A stretch of DNA of 64,000 nucleotides from an uncultured Cyclobacteriaceae bacterium (GCA_943788235.1 CALSPM010000004.1:102593-166592); one strand, 5' to 3'; shown: positions 40,124 through 50,771, counted from the first letter of the stretch. Translations and numbers: made by a program. The notes: generated by a model from the letters alone, not told the origin.

Positions 40124-40698
40124 AAATATTAGTACTAGATAACTACGACAGCTTTACCTATAATTTGGTTCATATTTTGAGGACGCTGGGGTTGCATAAA
40201 GACCTAGCCGTTTTTAGGAATGATAAAATATCTATTGAGGAGGTCGGGCAATATGATTGTATTTTACTTTCTCCGGGTCCTGGGATTCCAAAAGACGCAG
40301 GAATCATGCCCGAAATCATAAGGGAATATGGGGCAACTAAGAGCATTTTAGGTGTATGCTTAGGACACCAGGCTATCGGCGAGGCTTACGGTGCCCAATT
40401 GTATAATATGGATGAAGTTTATCATGGGGTAGTCACCGATATATTTTTAAAAAATTCAGAGCCAATATTCTATGAAGTTCCTGATTCTTTTGAGGCTTGC
40501 AGGTATCATTCATGGGCAATTTCCAATAAAGATTTTCCACAAGACCTCATCGTCACTTCAGAAGATGCGAACCAATGTGTGATGTCTGTAAAACATAAAG
40601 AATACAATGTACGCGGACTGCAATTTCACCCCGAGTCCATCATGTCTTCATATGGGGAAAAAATGATTATTAATTGGTTAGAACATTCAGGAAAATGA
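40120..40698 (+). CDS. trpG: Anthranilate synthase component II (glutamine amidotransferase)
   Basis: 192 residues. Class I glutaminase with the nucleophile in GVCLGHQAIGEAYG and the catalytic His-Glu in GLQFHPESIM. Supplies ammonia to TrpE. Overlaps trpE (ATGA) and trpD, so translation is probably coupled. It may also serve PabB. Confidence 0.96.
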   Translation: MKILVLDNYDSFTYNLVHILRTLGLHKDLAVFRNDKISIEEVGQYDCILLSPGPGIPKDAGIMPEIIREYGATKSILGVCLGHQAIGEAYGAQLYNMDEVYHGVVTDIFLKNSEPIFYEVPDSFEACRYHSWAISNKDFPQDLIVTSEDANQCVMSVKHKEYNVRGLQFHPESIMSSYGEKMIINWLEHSGK

Positions 40699-41687
40699 AA
40701 AATATTCTTAATAAGTTATTTAATTATCAATCACTAGAAAAAGAGGAGGCGAGGGAAATTTTAACAAACCTTGCCTCAGGAGCTTACAATCACAGTCAAA
40801 TGGCCGCGTTTATGACGGTATTCATGATGCGCAACATTACCGTAGATGAACTGTCGGGATTCCGAGATGCGATGCTTGAACTGTGTATCAAAATCCCTGC
40901 AGAAGGATACAATGCCATAGATCTTTGTGGGACGGGGGGAGATGGTAAGGATACCTTTAACATATCTACTTTGGCATCTTTTGTGGTCGCGGGAGCGGGG
41001 TATCATGTGGCCAAGCATGGCAATTACGGCGTTTCTTCCGTCTGTGGATCCTCTAATGTTTTGGAATATTTAGGGTGTAAATTCTCCAGCGATGTGGGAC
41101 GTATCATGAAAAGTTTTGACCAAAGTAGTATTGCATTTTTACACGCACCCTTGTTTCATCCGGCGATGAAAAATGTGGCACCTATCCGTAAAGAATTGGG
41201 AGTAAAAACGTTTTTTAATATGTTGGGACCTATGGTTAATCCAGCCGCTCCAACGAATCAAATGGTAGGCGTGTTCAATCTCGAATTGGCCCGTTTATAT
41301 GGTTATCTCTATCAGAATACGGAAAAGAATTTTCTTATTGTACATTCTTTAGATGGTTACGATGAAATTTCTTTAACGGGAGACTTCAAGTACATTTCTA
41401 ATGAGGGAGAAGCCATAGGCACGCCGAGTTTACTCGGGCTTTCTTATTTAGATGCTGTGGATTTATCGGGGCCGTCGGATATCAAATCGTCAGCACAATT
41501 GTTCAAAGATATTCTTGATTGTAAAGGGACTGATTCACAAAATAATGTTGTCATTGCCAATGCAGGAATGGCCATTGCCACTATCAACGGGAGTCGTTTC
41601 GAAGCTGCGGTAGAAGAAGCTCAAATTTCTTTGATATCGGGTAAAGCCAAGAGTACATTCAGTAAGTTTTTAGAAATCAACGCATAA
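40695..41687 (+). CDS. trpD: Anthranilate phosphoribosyltransferase
   Basis: 330 residues from the ATG at 40695, inside an ATGA overlap with trpG (the ORF extends 7 codons further upstream). PRPP-binding motif DLCGTGGDGKDTFNIST and KHGNYGVSS, then HPAMKNVAPIRKELGVKTFFN. Second enzyme of the pathway (anthranilate plus PRPP). Confidence 0.96.
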   Translation: MKNILNKLFNYQSLEKEEAREILTNLASGAYNHSQMAAFMTVFMMRNITVDELSGFRDAMLELCIKIPAEGYNAIDLCGTGGDGKDTFNISTLASFVVAGAGYHVAKHGNYGVSSVCGSSNVLEYLGCKFSSDVGRIMKSFDQSSIAFLHAPLFHPAMKNVAPIRKELGVKTFFNMLGPMVNPAAPTNQMVGVFNLELARLYGYLYQNTEKNFLIVHSLDGYDEISLTGDFKYISNEGEAIGTPSLLGLSYLDAVDLSGPSDIKSSAQLFKDILDCKGTDSQNNVVIANAGMAIATINGSRFEAAVEEAQISLISGKAKSTFSKFLEINA

Positions 41688-41691
41688 GGAG

Positions 41692-42495
41692 ATGAGTATT
41701 TTGTCTAAAATCATTGAAAATAAGAAGCTTGAAGTAGCTGTCAGAAAAATAGCGCAATCCATTGCTTCGCTTGAAATGAAGACTTATTTCTCAAGAAATA
41801 CTCATTCTCTCGCAAAGCAAATCCGACAAACTGAATCACCAGGGATCATCTCAGAGTTTAAACGTAAAAGTCCCTCGAAGGGTGTGATTAATGATTGGTC
41901 ACCGGTTGACGAGGTGGCTCATGATTATGTGAAGGCGGGCGTGTCTGGACTCTCTATTTTAACTGATCAAGATTATTTTGGAGGATCTATTATGGATTTA
42001 CAAACGGTAAGAGAGCATCAAAACTGTCCGGTGTTACGCAAAGATTTTATAGTGGATGAATATCAAATTATTGAGGCAAAGGCCATGGGAGCAGATGTAA
42101 TTTTACTGATAGCCGCGGCTTTGTCGCTAAGGGAACTCACCTCATTGGGAGCCTTGGCGCAAAGCTTGGATTTAGAGGTATTATTGGAGGTACACAATGA
42201 AGCAGAGTTGGAAAAAAGTTTAAACCCTCATATCGATTTATTGGGAGTCAACAATAGAAATCTCAGTACTTTTGAAACTTCAGTAGCGGTATCAAAGTCA
42301 TTGGCAGCACTAATACCTAATGATTTTGTTAAGGTGTCAGAGAGCGGAATAGATGATCCAAATGTAGTCGTTGATTTAATGGGATATGGATATGAAGGAT
42401 TTTTGATCGGAGAATGTTTTATGAAGACCCATAATCCGGGTAAATACTGTTTTGAATTTATCAAAGCCATAAAATTATTGACGGATGAAACTTAA
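41692..42495 (+). CDS. trpC: Indole-3-glycerol phosphate synthase
   Basis: 267 residues; TIM barrel. Motifs IISEFKRKSPSKG, ILTDQDYFGGS, VLRKDFIVDEYQI, LLEVHNEAEL, LGVNNRNL, VSESGI. Closes the indole ring of CdRP. Separate from TrpF here, though the genes overlap by 11 bp. Confidence 0.96.
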   Translation: MSILSKIIENKKLEVAVRKIAQSIASLEMKTYFSRNTHSLAKQIRQTESPGIISEFKRKSPSKGVINDWSPVDEVAHDYVKAGVSGLSILTDQDYFGGSIMDLQTVREHQNCPVLRKDFIVDEYQIIEAKAMGADVILLIAAALSLRELTSLGALAQSLDLEVLLEVHNEAELEKSLNPHIDLLGVNNRNLSTFETSVAVSKSLAALIPNDFVKVSESGIDDPNVVVDLMGYGYEGFLIGECFMKTHNPGKYCFEFIKAIKLLTDET

Positions 42496-43093
42496 AGTTT
42501 GTGGCATGCGAGAAGTGGCGAATATTAAATCAGTATTGGCCATAAAGCCCGATTATATGGGATTCATATTTTATCCTAAATCAAAAAGGTTTGTGGATGA
42601 ACTCCCCTTAGCAGGCATTGATTTTGGTACGACTCAGAAGGTAGGGGTTTTTGTCAATGAACCGCTGGATTCATTGGCAGAAAAAGTTAAAAAATTTGGC
42701 TTAGATTATGTGCAATTGCACGGGGATGAATCACTTTCTTACCTTGTGGCGGTCAAATACTTGGGAGTAAAGGTGATTAAAGTATTTAGAATTCAAGATG
42801 AATTACCTATCCATGAAATTTTAGCTTTTGAGCAGGAGGCAGATTATTTCTTATACGATACTTTATCTATCGAATATGGTGGATCAGGTAAAAAGTTTCT
42901 CTGGGATATTTTAAATGACAGTCCGAGTTCAAAACCTTTTTGGCTCAGTGGAGGTCTTTCCATAGAAAATCTTAAAGCGCTGGGATTGATTCATCATCCG
43001 GGATTTATAGGTATTGACGTGAACAGCAAGTTTGAAAGTCATCCGGGGATGAAAAACATTGAATTACTGCGGGTATTAAAAAAATTATTATGA
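42485..43093 (+). CDS. trpF: Phosphoribosylanthranilate isomerase
   Basis: 202 residues. KVCGMRE with the catalytic Cys, [30 protein letters not shown] and [10 protein letters not shown]. Amadori rearrangement of PRA to CdRP. Overlaps trpC and trpB. Confidence 0.95.
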   Translation: MKLKVCGMREVANIKSVLAIKPDYMGFIFYPKSKRFVDELPLAGIDFGTTQKVGVFVNEPLDSLAEKVKKFGLDYVQLHGDESLSYLVAVKYLGVKVIKVFRIQDELPIHEILAFEQEADYFLYDTLSIEYGGSGKKFLWDILNDSPSSKPFWLSGGLSIENLKALGLIHHPGFIGIDVNSKFESHPGMKNIELLRVLKKLL

Positions 43094-44280
43094 TATCAAA
43101 GGAAAATTACAAAGTAAATAGCAACGGGTATTATGGGAAGTTCGGTGGGGCCTATGTACCCGAAATGTTATTGCCAAATATATTAGAACTTCAAGAAAAC
43201 TATCTTGAGATAACGAGTAGGCCAAGTTTTAAAAAGGAATTTGATTATCTGTTAAAGGATTATGTTGGCCGCCCCACACCCCTGTATTTGGCTCAGCGCA
43301 TGTCCGAAAAATATCAAGCACAAATATTCTTAAAAAGAGAAGATTTGTGCCATACTGGTGCGCACAAAGTCAACAATACCATTGGTCAAATTTTATTGGC
43401 TAAGGTGTTGAATAAAAAAAAGATCATCGCTGAAACCGGAGCAGGGCAACATGGTGTTGCGACCGCAACCGTTTGTGCTTTGATGGGTATGGAATGTATT
43501 ATTTATATGGGTGCTGTGGACATGGTGAGACAACGGCCCAATGTAGAACGAATGAAAATTTTAGGTGCTGAGATTCGTGCCGCTGAATCTGGGAGTAAAA
43601 CTCTTAAGGATGCCACCAATGAAGCCATGAGGCATTGGATCAATCACCCCACCGATACCCACTACATCATTGGATCGGTTGTGGGGCCCCATCCTTATCC
43701 AGATTTAGTGGCTAGGTTTCAATCTGTGATCAGTGAGGAGATCAAATATCAGCTTATTGCGCAAATAGGCAAAGATTATCCAGATATGGTCATTGCTTGC
43801 GTTGGGGGAGGTAGCAATGCAGCCGGTGCTTTTTATCATTATTTGGATCGGCCTGAGGTGCAATTGATTGCTGCTGAGGCAGCAGGATTAGGTATTGACA
43901 ATAAAAAATCGGCAGCGACAACTTTTTTAGGTTCCGAAGGAATTCTTCATGGCAGTAAAACCCTATTGATGCAAACCGCTGATGGGCAGGTGACAGAACC
44001 CTATTCCATCTCGGCAGGATTAGATTATCCAGGAATTGGACCGATCCATGCCCACCTTTTTGATTCAGGAAGAGCTCATTTTTGTGCAGTGACCGACGAG
44101 GAAGCCATGCATGCGGGTATTGGCTTGAGTCGTTTGGAAGGAATTATCCCTGCTATAGAAACGGCACATGCCATATCTGCGCTTGATAAAATTGAAGTAA
44201 AAGATAAGATCGTTGTCATCAATGTATCGGGGAGAGGAGATAAAGACTTAGATACTTACATTTCTTGGGGTAAATATTAA
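43090..44280 (+). CDS. trpB: Tryptophan synthase beta subunit
   Basis: 396 residues. PLP Lys in the [10 protein letters not shown] motif, [18 protein letters not shown], the phosphate-binding GGGSNAAG and NVSGRGDKD at the end. Condenses indole with serine. The first-line residues [14 protein letters not shown] are standard TrpB1. 4-bp overlap with trpF. Confidence 0.97.
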   Translation: MISKENYKVNSNGYYGKFGGAYVPEMLLPNILELQENYLEITSRPSFKKEFDYLLKDYVGRPTPLYLAQRMSEKYQAQIFLKREDLCHTGAHKVNNTIGQILLAKVLNKKKIIAETGAGQHGVATATVCALMGMECIIYMGAVDMVRQRPNVERMKILGAEIRAAESGSKTLKDATNEAMRHWINHPTDTHYIIGSVVGPHPYPDLVARFQSVISEEIKYQLIAQIGKDYPDMVIACVGGGSNAAGAFYHYLDRPEVQLIAAEAAGLGIDNKKSAATTFLGSEGILHGSKTLLMQTADGQVTEPYSISAGLDYPGIGPIHAHLFDSGRAHFCAVTDEEAMHAGIGLSRLEGIIPAIETAHAISALDKIEVKDKIVVINVSGRGDKDLDTYISWGKY

Positions 44281-44292
44281 TAGGGTTGGATT

Positions 44293-45066
44293 ATGAATAG
44301 AATTGATGAAGTTTTTTCGAAGAAAAAAAAGGGGATTTTAAATATTTATTTCACTGCAGGCTACCCAAAGATCAATGATACCCTGAGAATTGCACGTACT
44401 TTGGAAGTGGCAGGTGTGGATATCATCGAAATAGGCATTCCTTATTCTGATCCTATAGCGGATGGACCTACCATTCAAGATTCCTCTCAAAAAGCTTTAG
44501 ATGCCGGGATGTCACTCAAGCTGCTGATGAGGCAATTGCAGGATCTGAGAAAACATGTTAAGATCCCGGTAATATTAATGGGTTATATTAATCCTGTAAT
44601 TCAGTATGGATTTACTAAATTTTGCCATGACTGCAAAGAAGTGGGCATTGACGGTGTTATTTTACCCGATTTACCAATGCAAGAATATGCAGAAATGTGC
44701 CAAGGAACTTTTGAGGAATATGGGATATACAATATATTTTTAATGACGCCTCAAACCTCTGAGAAAAGAGTTTTTCAAATTAATAATGCCTCTAAAGGCT
44801 TCATTTACATGGTATCTTCCGCAAGCATTACCGGGGCCAAACAAGAGGTTTCTCAAGCCCAAATCGATTATTTTGAACGCATTCAAAAGATGAATCTGTC
44901 CGTTCAAAGATTGATAGGATTTGGTATTTCAAATAAAGAAACTTTTGATAATGCATGTCAATATGCATCAGGAGCGATCATAGGTAGTGCTTTTATAAAC
45001 CAATTGAACAAAGACGATTCCGATGAGGCCATCACTTCGTTTGTTGGATCCATTATCAACCCGTAA
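44293..45066 (+). CDS. trpA: Tryptophan synthase alpha subunit
   Basis: 257 residues. TIM barrel with catalytic Glu in IEIGIPYSDPIADGP and Asp in GVILPDLP; YMVSSASITG and GFGISNKET follow. Splits indoleglycerol phosphate and channels indole to TrpB. Last gene of trpEGDCFBA; phenylalanine hydroxylase starts 10 bp later. Confidence 0.96.
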   Translation: MNRIDEVFSKKKKGILNIYFTAGYPKINDTLRIARTLEVAGVDIIEIGIPYSDPIADGPTIQDSSQKALDAGMSLKLLMRQLQDLRKHVKIPVILMGYINPVIQYGFTKFCHDCKEVGIDGVILPDLPMQEYAEMCQGTFEEYGIYNIFLMTPQTSEKRVFQINNASKGFIYMVSSASITGAKQEVSQAQIDYFERIQKMNLSVQRLIGFGISNKETFDNACQYASGAIIGSAFINQLNKDDSDEAITSFVGSIINP

Positions 45067-45076
45067 CGAACCGATC

Positions 45077-45736
45077 ATGCAGCAGGATTATGAACGATAT
45101 GAAGTAGAGGACTTTGAAGTTTGGCAGCTGCTGTTTATTCGACAGGTACAGCAATTGCAAAAATCGGCAAGTGTGACTTATTTGGAAGGACTAAAAACGA
45201 TTGATTTTCGTGCTGACAAAATCCCACGATTCAAAAAAGTTAATGAAAAACTGCAGGCATTGACTCAATGGGAACTCGTTGTCGTTCCGGGATTGATTCC
45301 GGACCGTACGTTTTTTGAATTATTGTCTAATCAAAAATTTCCTGCGACCACTTGGTTGCGAAAAAAATCATCATTGGACTATTTAGAAGAACCTGATATG
45401 TTTCATGATGTGTTTGCACATGTACCCTTGCTTACTGATGTCTTTTTCGTTAAATTTTTATTGGGATTGGGTCAATTAGGCTTGACTTATTTTAATAATG
45501 CTGCTGCTGTAGAATTACTCACAAGGATTTACTGGTTTACGGTCGAATTTGGACTGATTAGAGAGCAGCGTCAATTGAAGATTTATGGAGCAGGTATTCT
45601 ATCTTCCTTAGGGGAAACTGCCCATTGTTTATCCGAGGAGGCTACTCGGTTCGAATTTGATTTGGAAAGAATTATGCATCTTGACTTTCGAAAAGATGTA
45701 TTCCAAGAATGTTTACTTTATCATTTCATCCTATGA
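45077..45736 (+). CDS. phhA: Phenylalanine-4-hydroxylase, C-terminus frameshifted
   Basis: Start at ATG 45077 (MQQDYERYEVEDFEVW); the ORF reads 18 codons further upstream into trpA. Iron ligands are in DMFHDVFAHVP (two His) and RIYWFTVEFGL (Glu). Makes tyrosine from phenylalanine with a pterin cofactor. After FRKDVFQ the frame changes: an extra base near 45707 gives ECLLYHFIL and stop, while the other frame reads NVYFIISSYEQLYDVIPVL, the expected tail, to a stop at 45804-45806. The catalytic core is intact. Unusual partner of a trp operon. Confidence 0.88.
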   Translation: MQQDYERYEVEDFEVWQLLFIRQVQQLQKSASVTYLEGLKTIDFRADKIPRFKKVNEKLQALTQWELVVVPGLIPDRTFFELLSNQKFPATTWLRKKSSLDYLEEPDMFHDVFAHVPLLTDVFFVKFLLGLGQLGLTYFNNAAAVELLTRIYWFTVEFGLIREQRQLKIYGAGILSSLGETAHCLSEEATRFEFDLERIMHLDFRKDVFQECLLYHFIL

Positions 45737-45872
45737 GCAGTTGTATGATGTGATTCCAGTATTGACAAGAAAGATGAATCTCCTTTTTTTTTATAAAGCT
45801 AATTAAAATGAAGTGGTACCGATTATCTTGTTTTTTGAAAATTAAAGAACTAACATTATTCACAAATAATAA

Positions 45873-46454
45873 ATGAAAGTTGTCATCATCAAATATAATG
45901 CAGGCAATGTTCAATCTCTCGAATTTGCCTTGAACAGGTTGGGTATAAATCCTTTGGTAACGGATGATCATGAAGAAATTCAACACGCGGACAAAATAAT
46001 ATTTCCAGGACAAGGTGAGGCCCGTTCAGCCATGAATTATTTGAAGGATAAAAAACTGGATCGTGTGTTGACTCAACTAAGGCAACCCGTCCTAGGCATC
46101 TGTTTGGGCATGCAACTTATGTGTAGCCATACCGAAGAAAATGCTACCACTTGTCTTGGAATAATGGATGCGAAGGTAAAGCGCTTTGAGGGAAGCTTTA
46201 AAATTCCTCATATGGGTTGGAATAACATCACGCAATTGTCTGGTGTATTATTTGCCGAAATCAAGGAACAGGATTACCTCTATTTTGCACATAGTTATTA
46301 TGTCAATATTTGCGAGCAAACGATGGCCCAAGCGGAATATGGTAATAATTTTAGTGTAGCGCTGCAAAAACACAACTTTTATGCGATTCAACCACACCCC
46401 GAAAAAAGTGCGAACTGTGGGATTCAAATACTGGATAATTTTTTAAAAATATAA
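45873..46454 (+). CDS. hisH: Imidazole glycerol phosphate synthase, glutaminase subunit
   Basis: 193 residues. PGQGEARSAM, nucleophile in GICLGMQLMC, catalytic His-Glu in IQPHPEKS. Works with HisF. First of hisHAF(IE). The gap after phhA (about 66 bp from its restored stop) has no terminator, so the his genes may be read from the trp transcript. hisG/D/C/B are not in the window. Confidence 0.95.
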   Translation: MKVVIIKYNAGNVQSLEFALNRLGINPLVTDDHEEIQHADKIIFPGQGEARSAMNYLKDKKLDRVLTQLRQPVLGICLGMQLMCSHTEENATTCLGIMDAKVKRFEGSFKIPHMGWNNITQLSGVLFAEIKEQDYLYFAHSYYVNICEQTMAQAEYGNNFSVALQKHNFYAIQPHPEKSANCGIQILDNFLKI

Positions 46455-46455
46455 T

Positions 46456-47175
46456 ATGGAAATTATCCCTGCAATTGATATTATTAATGGGCAGTGTGTT
46501 CGGTTGGAAAAAGGAGACTACGCGCGGAAGAAATTATATCATGAAGATCCCATAGCCGTCGCTAAATCATTTGAAGAAGCCGGGATCAAACGACTTCATC
46601 TGGTGGATTTAGATGGAGCAAAGGCGAAAAATGTTGTGAATTTATCGATACTCAAAGAGATCACTGAGCAGACCTCGCTTCAAGTAGACTTCGGTGGTGG
46701 GGTAAAAACTCGAGCGGATTTGATAAAGGTGTTTAATCATGGCGCAGCAAAGATCACAGGAGGTTCCATCGCCGCGAATGATCAGTCAGAATTTCTTTCA
46801 TGGTTGTCTGAATTTGGTCCTGATCAAATCATTTTGGGTGCGGATACTTTGAATGATCAAATCATGGTTTCTGGATGGCAAAAGGCGAGTGCCATCGGTT
46901 TGGAGGAATTCCTTGACTTTTATGTTGGAAAAGGTATTAAATATGTGATTTGCACTGATATTTCTAAGGATGGTATGATGCTGGGTCCATCTTTTGATTT
47001 GTATAAAAAAATACTTAAGCGCCATCCAAGTATTCATTTAATTGCCAGTGGGGGAGTGACCGGAATTTTGGATTTAGAAAAATTAAGAGATATGGGAATG
47101 CATGGTGCCATTACCGGCAAAGCCATTTATGAAGGCAAGGTTACTTTGGATCAATTGGCCCTTTTTTCATGTTGA
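46456..47175 (+). CDS. hisA: ProFAR isomerase
   Basis: 239 residues; two phosphate-binding halves ([41 protein letters not shown]). Amadori isomerase of histidine synthesis. One bp after hisH; overlaps hisF by 7 bp. Confidence 0.95.
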   Translation: MEIIPAIDIINGQCVRLEKGDYARKKLYHEDPIAVAKSFEEAGIKRLHLVDLDGAKAKNVVNLSILKEITEQTSLQVDFGGGVKTRADLIKVFNHGAAKITGGSIAANDQSEFLSWLSEFGPDQIILGADTLNDQIMVSGWQKASAIGLEEFLDFYVGKGIKYVICTDISKDGMMLGPSFDLYKKILKRHPSIHLIASGGVTGILDLEKLRDMGMHGAITGKAIYEGKVTLDQLALFSC

Positions 47176-47924
47176 CCAAAAGAATTATTCCCTGTTTAGA
47201 TGTCAAAGATGGGCGTGCCGTGAAGGGCATCAACTTTGGTAATTTACGTGATGCAGGAGATCCGGTTCAATTGGCGGCCCGTTATGCTGATGAGGGGGCA
47301 GATGAATTGGTTTTTCTTGATATCAGTGCTACTCTTGAAGAACGCAAGACCCTTTTAGAAGTGGTTCGACAGGTGGCTCAAAAAGTAAATATACCTTTCA
47401 CCGTGGGGGGAGGAATATCCTCACTCTATGATGTTTCTGCCTTATTAGGTGCTGGGGCCGACAAGGTCTCTATCAATTCAGCAGCGGTCATCCGGCCCGA
47501 TTTAATCAATGAATTGGCGGCTAGCTTTGGGTCACAATGTATCATGGTAGCCATAGATGCTCGAAACGATGGGGAAGTTTCTTGTGTACATACCCATGGA
47601 GGAACGCAATCAACAACGCTCAAGACCTTGCAATGGGCCCAAGAAGTGACCCAAAGAGGTGCGGGAGAAATATTACTTACCTCAATGGATAAAGATGGGA
47701 CTAAAACGGGATTTGATGTTGCCTTGACGCAACAAGTTTCCCAAAATGTAACAGTACCGGTGATCGCTTCTGGAGGAGGTGGACAAAATGAACATTTTCT
47801 TGATATTTTTGCTAATGGGTGTGCCGATGCGGCTCTGGCCGCCAGTATATTTCATTTTAAAAAAATTGAGATAAATAATTTAAAACAATATTTAAGAATG
47901 AATAATATTTCAATAAGATTATGA
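47169..47924 (+). CDS. hisF: Imidazole glycerol phosphate synthase, cyclase subunit
   Basis: 251 residues. [55 protein letters not shown] and IASGGGG, all standard HisF. Takes ammonia from HisH to make IGP and AICAR. Overlaps hisIE by 4 bp. Confidence 0.96.
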   Translation: MLTKRIIPCLDVKDGRAVKGINFGNLRDAGDPVQLAARYADEGADELVFLDISATLEERKTLLEVVRQVAQKVNIPFTVGGGISSLYDVSALLGAGADKVSINSAAVIRPDLINELAASFGSQCIMVAIDARNDGEVSCVHTHGGTQSTTLKTLQWAQEVTQRGAGEILLTSMDKDGTKTGFDVALTQQVSQNVTVPVIASGGGGQNEHFLDIFANGCADAALAASIFHFKKIEINNLKQYLRMNNISIRL

Positions 47925-48523
47925 CAGCATTAGACTTTACCAAATTCGACGGTTTACTACCTGCAGTCATTCAAGATGCTCAAACAGATAAAGTACTCAT
48001 GGTGGGATTTATGAATGCCGAGGCTTTGGCGGCCACGCGTGCTTCTGGACAGGTAACATTTTATAGTAGGAGTAAATCTAGGCTATGGACCAAAGGGGAG
48101 ACTTCTGGAAATTTTTTGGAGGTTGTAGCAATCATTCCTGACTGTGATGACGATACGCTGCTGATCAAAGCAAATCCCAAAGGACCTGTTTGTCATACCG
48201 GTGCAGATACTTGTTTTGGCGAAACCAATGAGGACCCTACAAAATTTATTAAGTATCTTGAAAGTGTAATCTCATTACGTAAAAAGTCAGCACCCGATGA
48301 AAGTTATACAGCTGATTTATTTCATAAGGGCATCAATAAAATTGCGCAAAAAGTAGGAGAAGAAGCCGTAGAATTAGTGATTGAGGCCAAAGATAATGAT
48401 CAGGCTCTTTTTATCGGAGAAGCGGCCGATTTGTTTTATCATTATTTTGTACTGCTTGAAGCTAAAGAAATACCCTTTAAAATGGTTATTGATGAGCTGA
48501 AAGAAAGACATTCAAAGAAGTAA
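47921..48523 (+). CDS. hisIE: Bifunctional PRA-CH/PRA-PH
   Basis: 200 residues, a fusion. The cyclohydrolase half (to about 105) has [27 protein letters not shown] and the metal-binding [12 protein letters not shown]; the pyrophosphohydrolase half (from 110) has [20 protein letters not shown] and [13 protein letters not shown]. Steps 2 and 3 of histidine synthesis. Confidence 0.95.
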   Translation: MTALDFTKFDGLLPAVIQDAQTDKVLMVGFMNAEALAATRASGQVTFYSRSKSRLWTKGETSGNFLEVVAIIPDCDDDTLLIKANPKGPVCHTGADTCFGETNEDPTKFIKYLESVISLRKKSAPDESYTADLFHKGINKIAQKVGEEAVELVIEAKDNDQALFIGEAADLFYHYFVLLEAKEIPFKMVIDELKERHSKK

Positions 48524-48551
48524 ACCATATTTATACATTCATTTTGAAACT

Positions 48552-50030
48552 ATGAAAAAGTTTGACGTAATTGTCATAGGTGCCGGACCGGCAGGATATG
48601 CGGCAGCCATGCGTGCAGTTGATTTTAAAAAGAAAGTAGCCTTAATAGAAAAAGATAAATTGGGTGGAGCGGGCATTCACAATGGTGCGCTCTGGAGTAA
48701 AACTTTGTGGGAAATTTCTACCACGGCATCCATGCTCAGAACGCAGGGTTCAGGTTTAAATGTACATGATTTAGACTTTCAAATGAATCAAATCAATGAA
48801 GAGGTCAATACAGCCCTTGATGGGCGTGTAAATCAATTACAACATCATATGGATCAAATTAATCTAGCCCTAGAGGGTGATTTTTTTGAATACATTGAGG
48901 GATCAGCGAAGGTAGTTTCAAAAAATGGTGTCGCTGTCGAGATTGAGGGAACTATTCAAGAGTTAGAGGCAGATTATATCATATTAGCGACGGGCAGTCG
49001 TCCCAGGAAATTGTCCCATTTACCCATAGATGAAGAAATTGTGATGACAAGTGATGGGTTGCCCAAAATGAATAAATTCCCTAAAAGTATCGTCATCTTG
49101 GGTGCTGGTGTGATTGGATGTGAATTTGCTACCATTTTTTCGGGCTTTGGTAAAACAAAAGTGCATTTGATAGACAAGGGAGATCGTATTTTACCTTTTG
49201 AGGACGAGGATGTGGTTTTGGTGGTAGAAAAAAGTTTAGAAGAACGAGGCGTATTGATTCATAGAAACTCACGCCTAACAGACATGAAGGTTATCGAGGG
49301 TGTTGTTCAATACAATCTTGAATATACCGATGGTTCTACCGAAGTGTTTGACGTTGAGAAGGCCTTGATTTCAGTGGGTCGCGTACCCAACTACGAAAAT
49401 CTCATAGATAAATCATTGGGCTTGGAAGTCAATAATAGGGGTATTGTGGATGAATTGACCCAGACCAGTGTTTCAAATATTTATGCAGTAGGTGACATAA
49501 CCGCGGATATCTCTTTGGTTAACGTAGGTGAATTGGAAGGAAGATATGCAGTTGAACGCATTTTTGGTGAGCCGAGTCGACCGCTCACCTATGAGAATAT
49601 TTCGACCATTATGTTTTTGGCTCCTGAAGTTTCTGGTGTGGGAATGAACGAACTGCAAGCACAACAAGCAGGTCTTAATTATCGGGTGGCAAGCTTAGAT
49701 TATAGTTGTATACCGAGAGCCGTTGCCATGAGGAATACCGAAGGATTCATCAAAATAATTATTGGTGAAAATGATCACAAAATATTAGGTATGCGGGTCG
49801 TTGGCCAACATTCATCAAGTGCGATACAAGCTATCGCTTTGTTGATCTCTGATGGTAGGGGTATAGAAGAATTGGCTGAACTGATTCATCCGCATCCTTC
49901 GATCATTGAGGGTATTCAAGAATGTTGTAGGATGCTTTTGAATAAATCTACCATGAAGCCAAAGGTACTCACTGAAGCCATGTATTGTCGCGCTTACCGA
50001 GAGGGTGTTTACGCTGAAATGGCAGATTAA
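48552..50030 (+). CDS. Lpd/SthA-fold flavoprotein without the redox disulphide
   Basis: 492 residues. FAD motif VIVIGAGPAGYAAAMRA, NAD motif VILGAGVIGCEFATIF, the YAVGDI FAD-ribityl site, and the C-terminal dimer domain with LIHPHPSIIEGI. In dihydrolipoamide dehydrogenase the motif after the first GG is TCLNVGCIPSK; here it is AGIHNGALWSK, so both redox Cys are replaced (Gly 41, Ala 46). Closest analogy is the soluble transhydrogenase branch. It follows hisIE by 28 bp in the same direction; the function is not known. Confidence 0.8.
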   Translation: MKKFDVIVIGAGPAGYAAAMRAVDFKKKVALIEKDKLGGAGIHNGALWSKTLWEISTTASMLRTQGSGLNVHDLDFQMNQINEEVNTALDGRVNQLQHHMDQINLALEGDFFEYIEGSAKVVSKNGVAVEIEGTIQELEADYIILATGSRPRKLSHLPIDEEIVMTSDGLPKMNKFPKSIVILGAGVIGCEFATIFSGFGKTKVHLIDKGDRILPFEDEDVVLVVEKSLEERGVLIHRNSRLTDMKVIEGVVQYNLEYTDGSTEVFDVEKALISVGRVPNYENLIDKSLGLEVNNRGIVDELTQTSVSNIYAVGDITADISLVNVGELEGRYAVERIFGEPSRPLTYENISTIMFLAPEVSGVGMNELQAQQAGLNYRVASLDYSCIPRAVAMRNTEGFIKIIIGENDHKILGMRVVGQHSSSAIQAIALLISDGRGIEELAELIHPHPSIIEGIQECCRMLLNKSTMKPKVLTEAMYCRAYREGVYAEMAD

Positions 50031-50050
50031 TTTCAGATTTACTTACAGAA

Positions 50051-50072
50051 GGGTCTATATTTTCGTAGACCC
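50051..50072. terminator. Bidirectional hairpin between converging genes
   Basis: GGGTCTA (50051-50057) pairs with TAGACCC (50066-50072) around TATTTTCG. It separates the flavoprotein (ends 50030) from the convergent nitroreductase (ends 50079). The T tract is weak. Confidence 0.6.
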
Positions 50073-50078
50073 TGCAGG

Positions 50079-50759
50079 TTAATAATAGACGGCCACTTCT
50101 TTTAGGAGTTTTCTCTTTAAATCAGGAACATAAGCGTGTTCAGCAGCATACCCGACAGGTAGTAAAAGAAAGGGTCGCTCATTTTTTGGGCGGTTTAGAA
50201 TTTTTGTTAAAAAAGCCATTGGGCTGGGCGTGTGCGTCAAGGTAGCCAATCCTACCTGATGTATGGCGGTAATCAGTAGACCACAAGCGATGCCTACACT
50301 TTCATTTACATAATAGTTGTTTTGCTTCTCCTTTTGATCCAGCTGGTAGGCCTGTTTAAATACAACGATCAGCCATGGGGCATTTTCTAGAAACGGCTTG
50401 TGCCAATCGGTAGCTATGGGTTTCAAATCATTCAACCATCGATCCGACATCCGATGATCATAGCTTTCTTTTTCTTCTGCTTCGGCAGCTTTTCTAATTT
50501 CTTTTTTTACTGAAGCGGAAGAGATGGCACAAAATGTCCACGGTTGTTTGTGTGCCCCTGAAGGAGCAGTTGATGCCGTTTGTATTAAGCGATTAATAAT
50601 AGATTTATCAACGGGTTCAGAGGAGAGATCTCGAACGGTTCGTCTCTGATTCATTGACTCATAAAACTCGAGAGATTTTTGCTCCATCACCTCTTTGGGA
50701 TATTTTAGGGTATTATATTTTAGATGTTTAAATCCATTAATTATCTTCGTTTGTTCCAT
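50079..50759 (-). CDS. Nitroreductase-fold, iodotyrosine deiodinase-like flavoprotein
   Basis: 226 residues. FMN-binding RRTVRDLSSEPV and APSGAHKQPWTF, the lid helix EAEEKESYDHRM, and VGLATLTHTPSPM, a pattern shared with iodotyrosine deiodinases (halotyrosine dehalogenases) and their bacterial homologues. Would reductively dehalogenate tyrosines or reduce nitro groups; substrate unverified. 12 bp before the DPP III-like gene's stop, same strand. Confidence 0.85.
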   Translation of the reverse strand: MEQTKIINGFKHLKYNTLKYPKEVMEQKSLEFYESMNQRRTVRDLSSEPVDKSIINRLIQTASTAPSGAHKQPWTFCAISSASVKKEIRKAAEAEEKESYDHRMSDRWLNDLKPIATDWHKPFLENAPWLIVVFKQAYQLDQKEKQNNYYVNESVGIACGLLITAIHQVGLATLTHTPSPMAFLTKILNRPKNERPFLLLPVGYAAEHAYVPDLKRKLLKEVAVYY

Positions 50760-50771
50760 AATCTTGACTTT

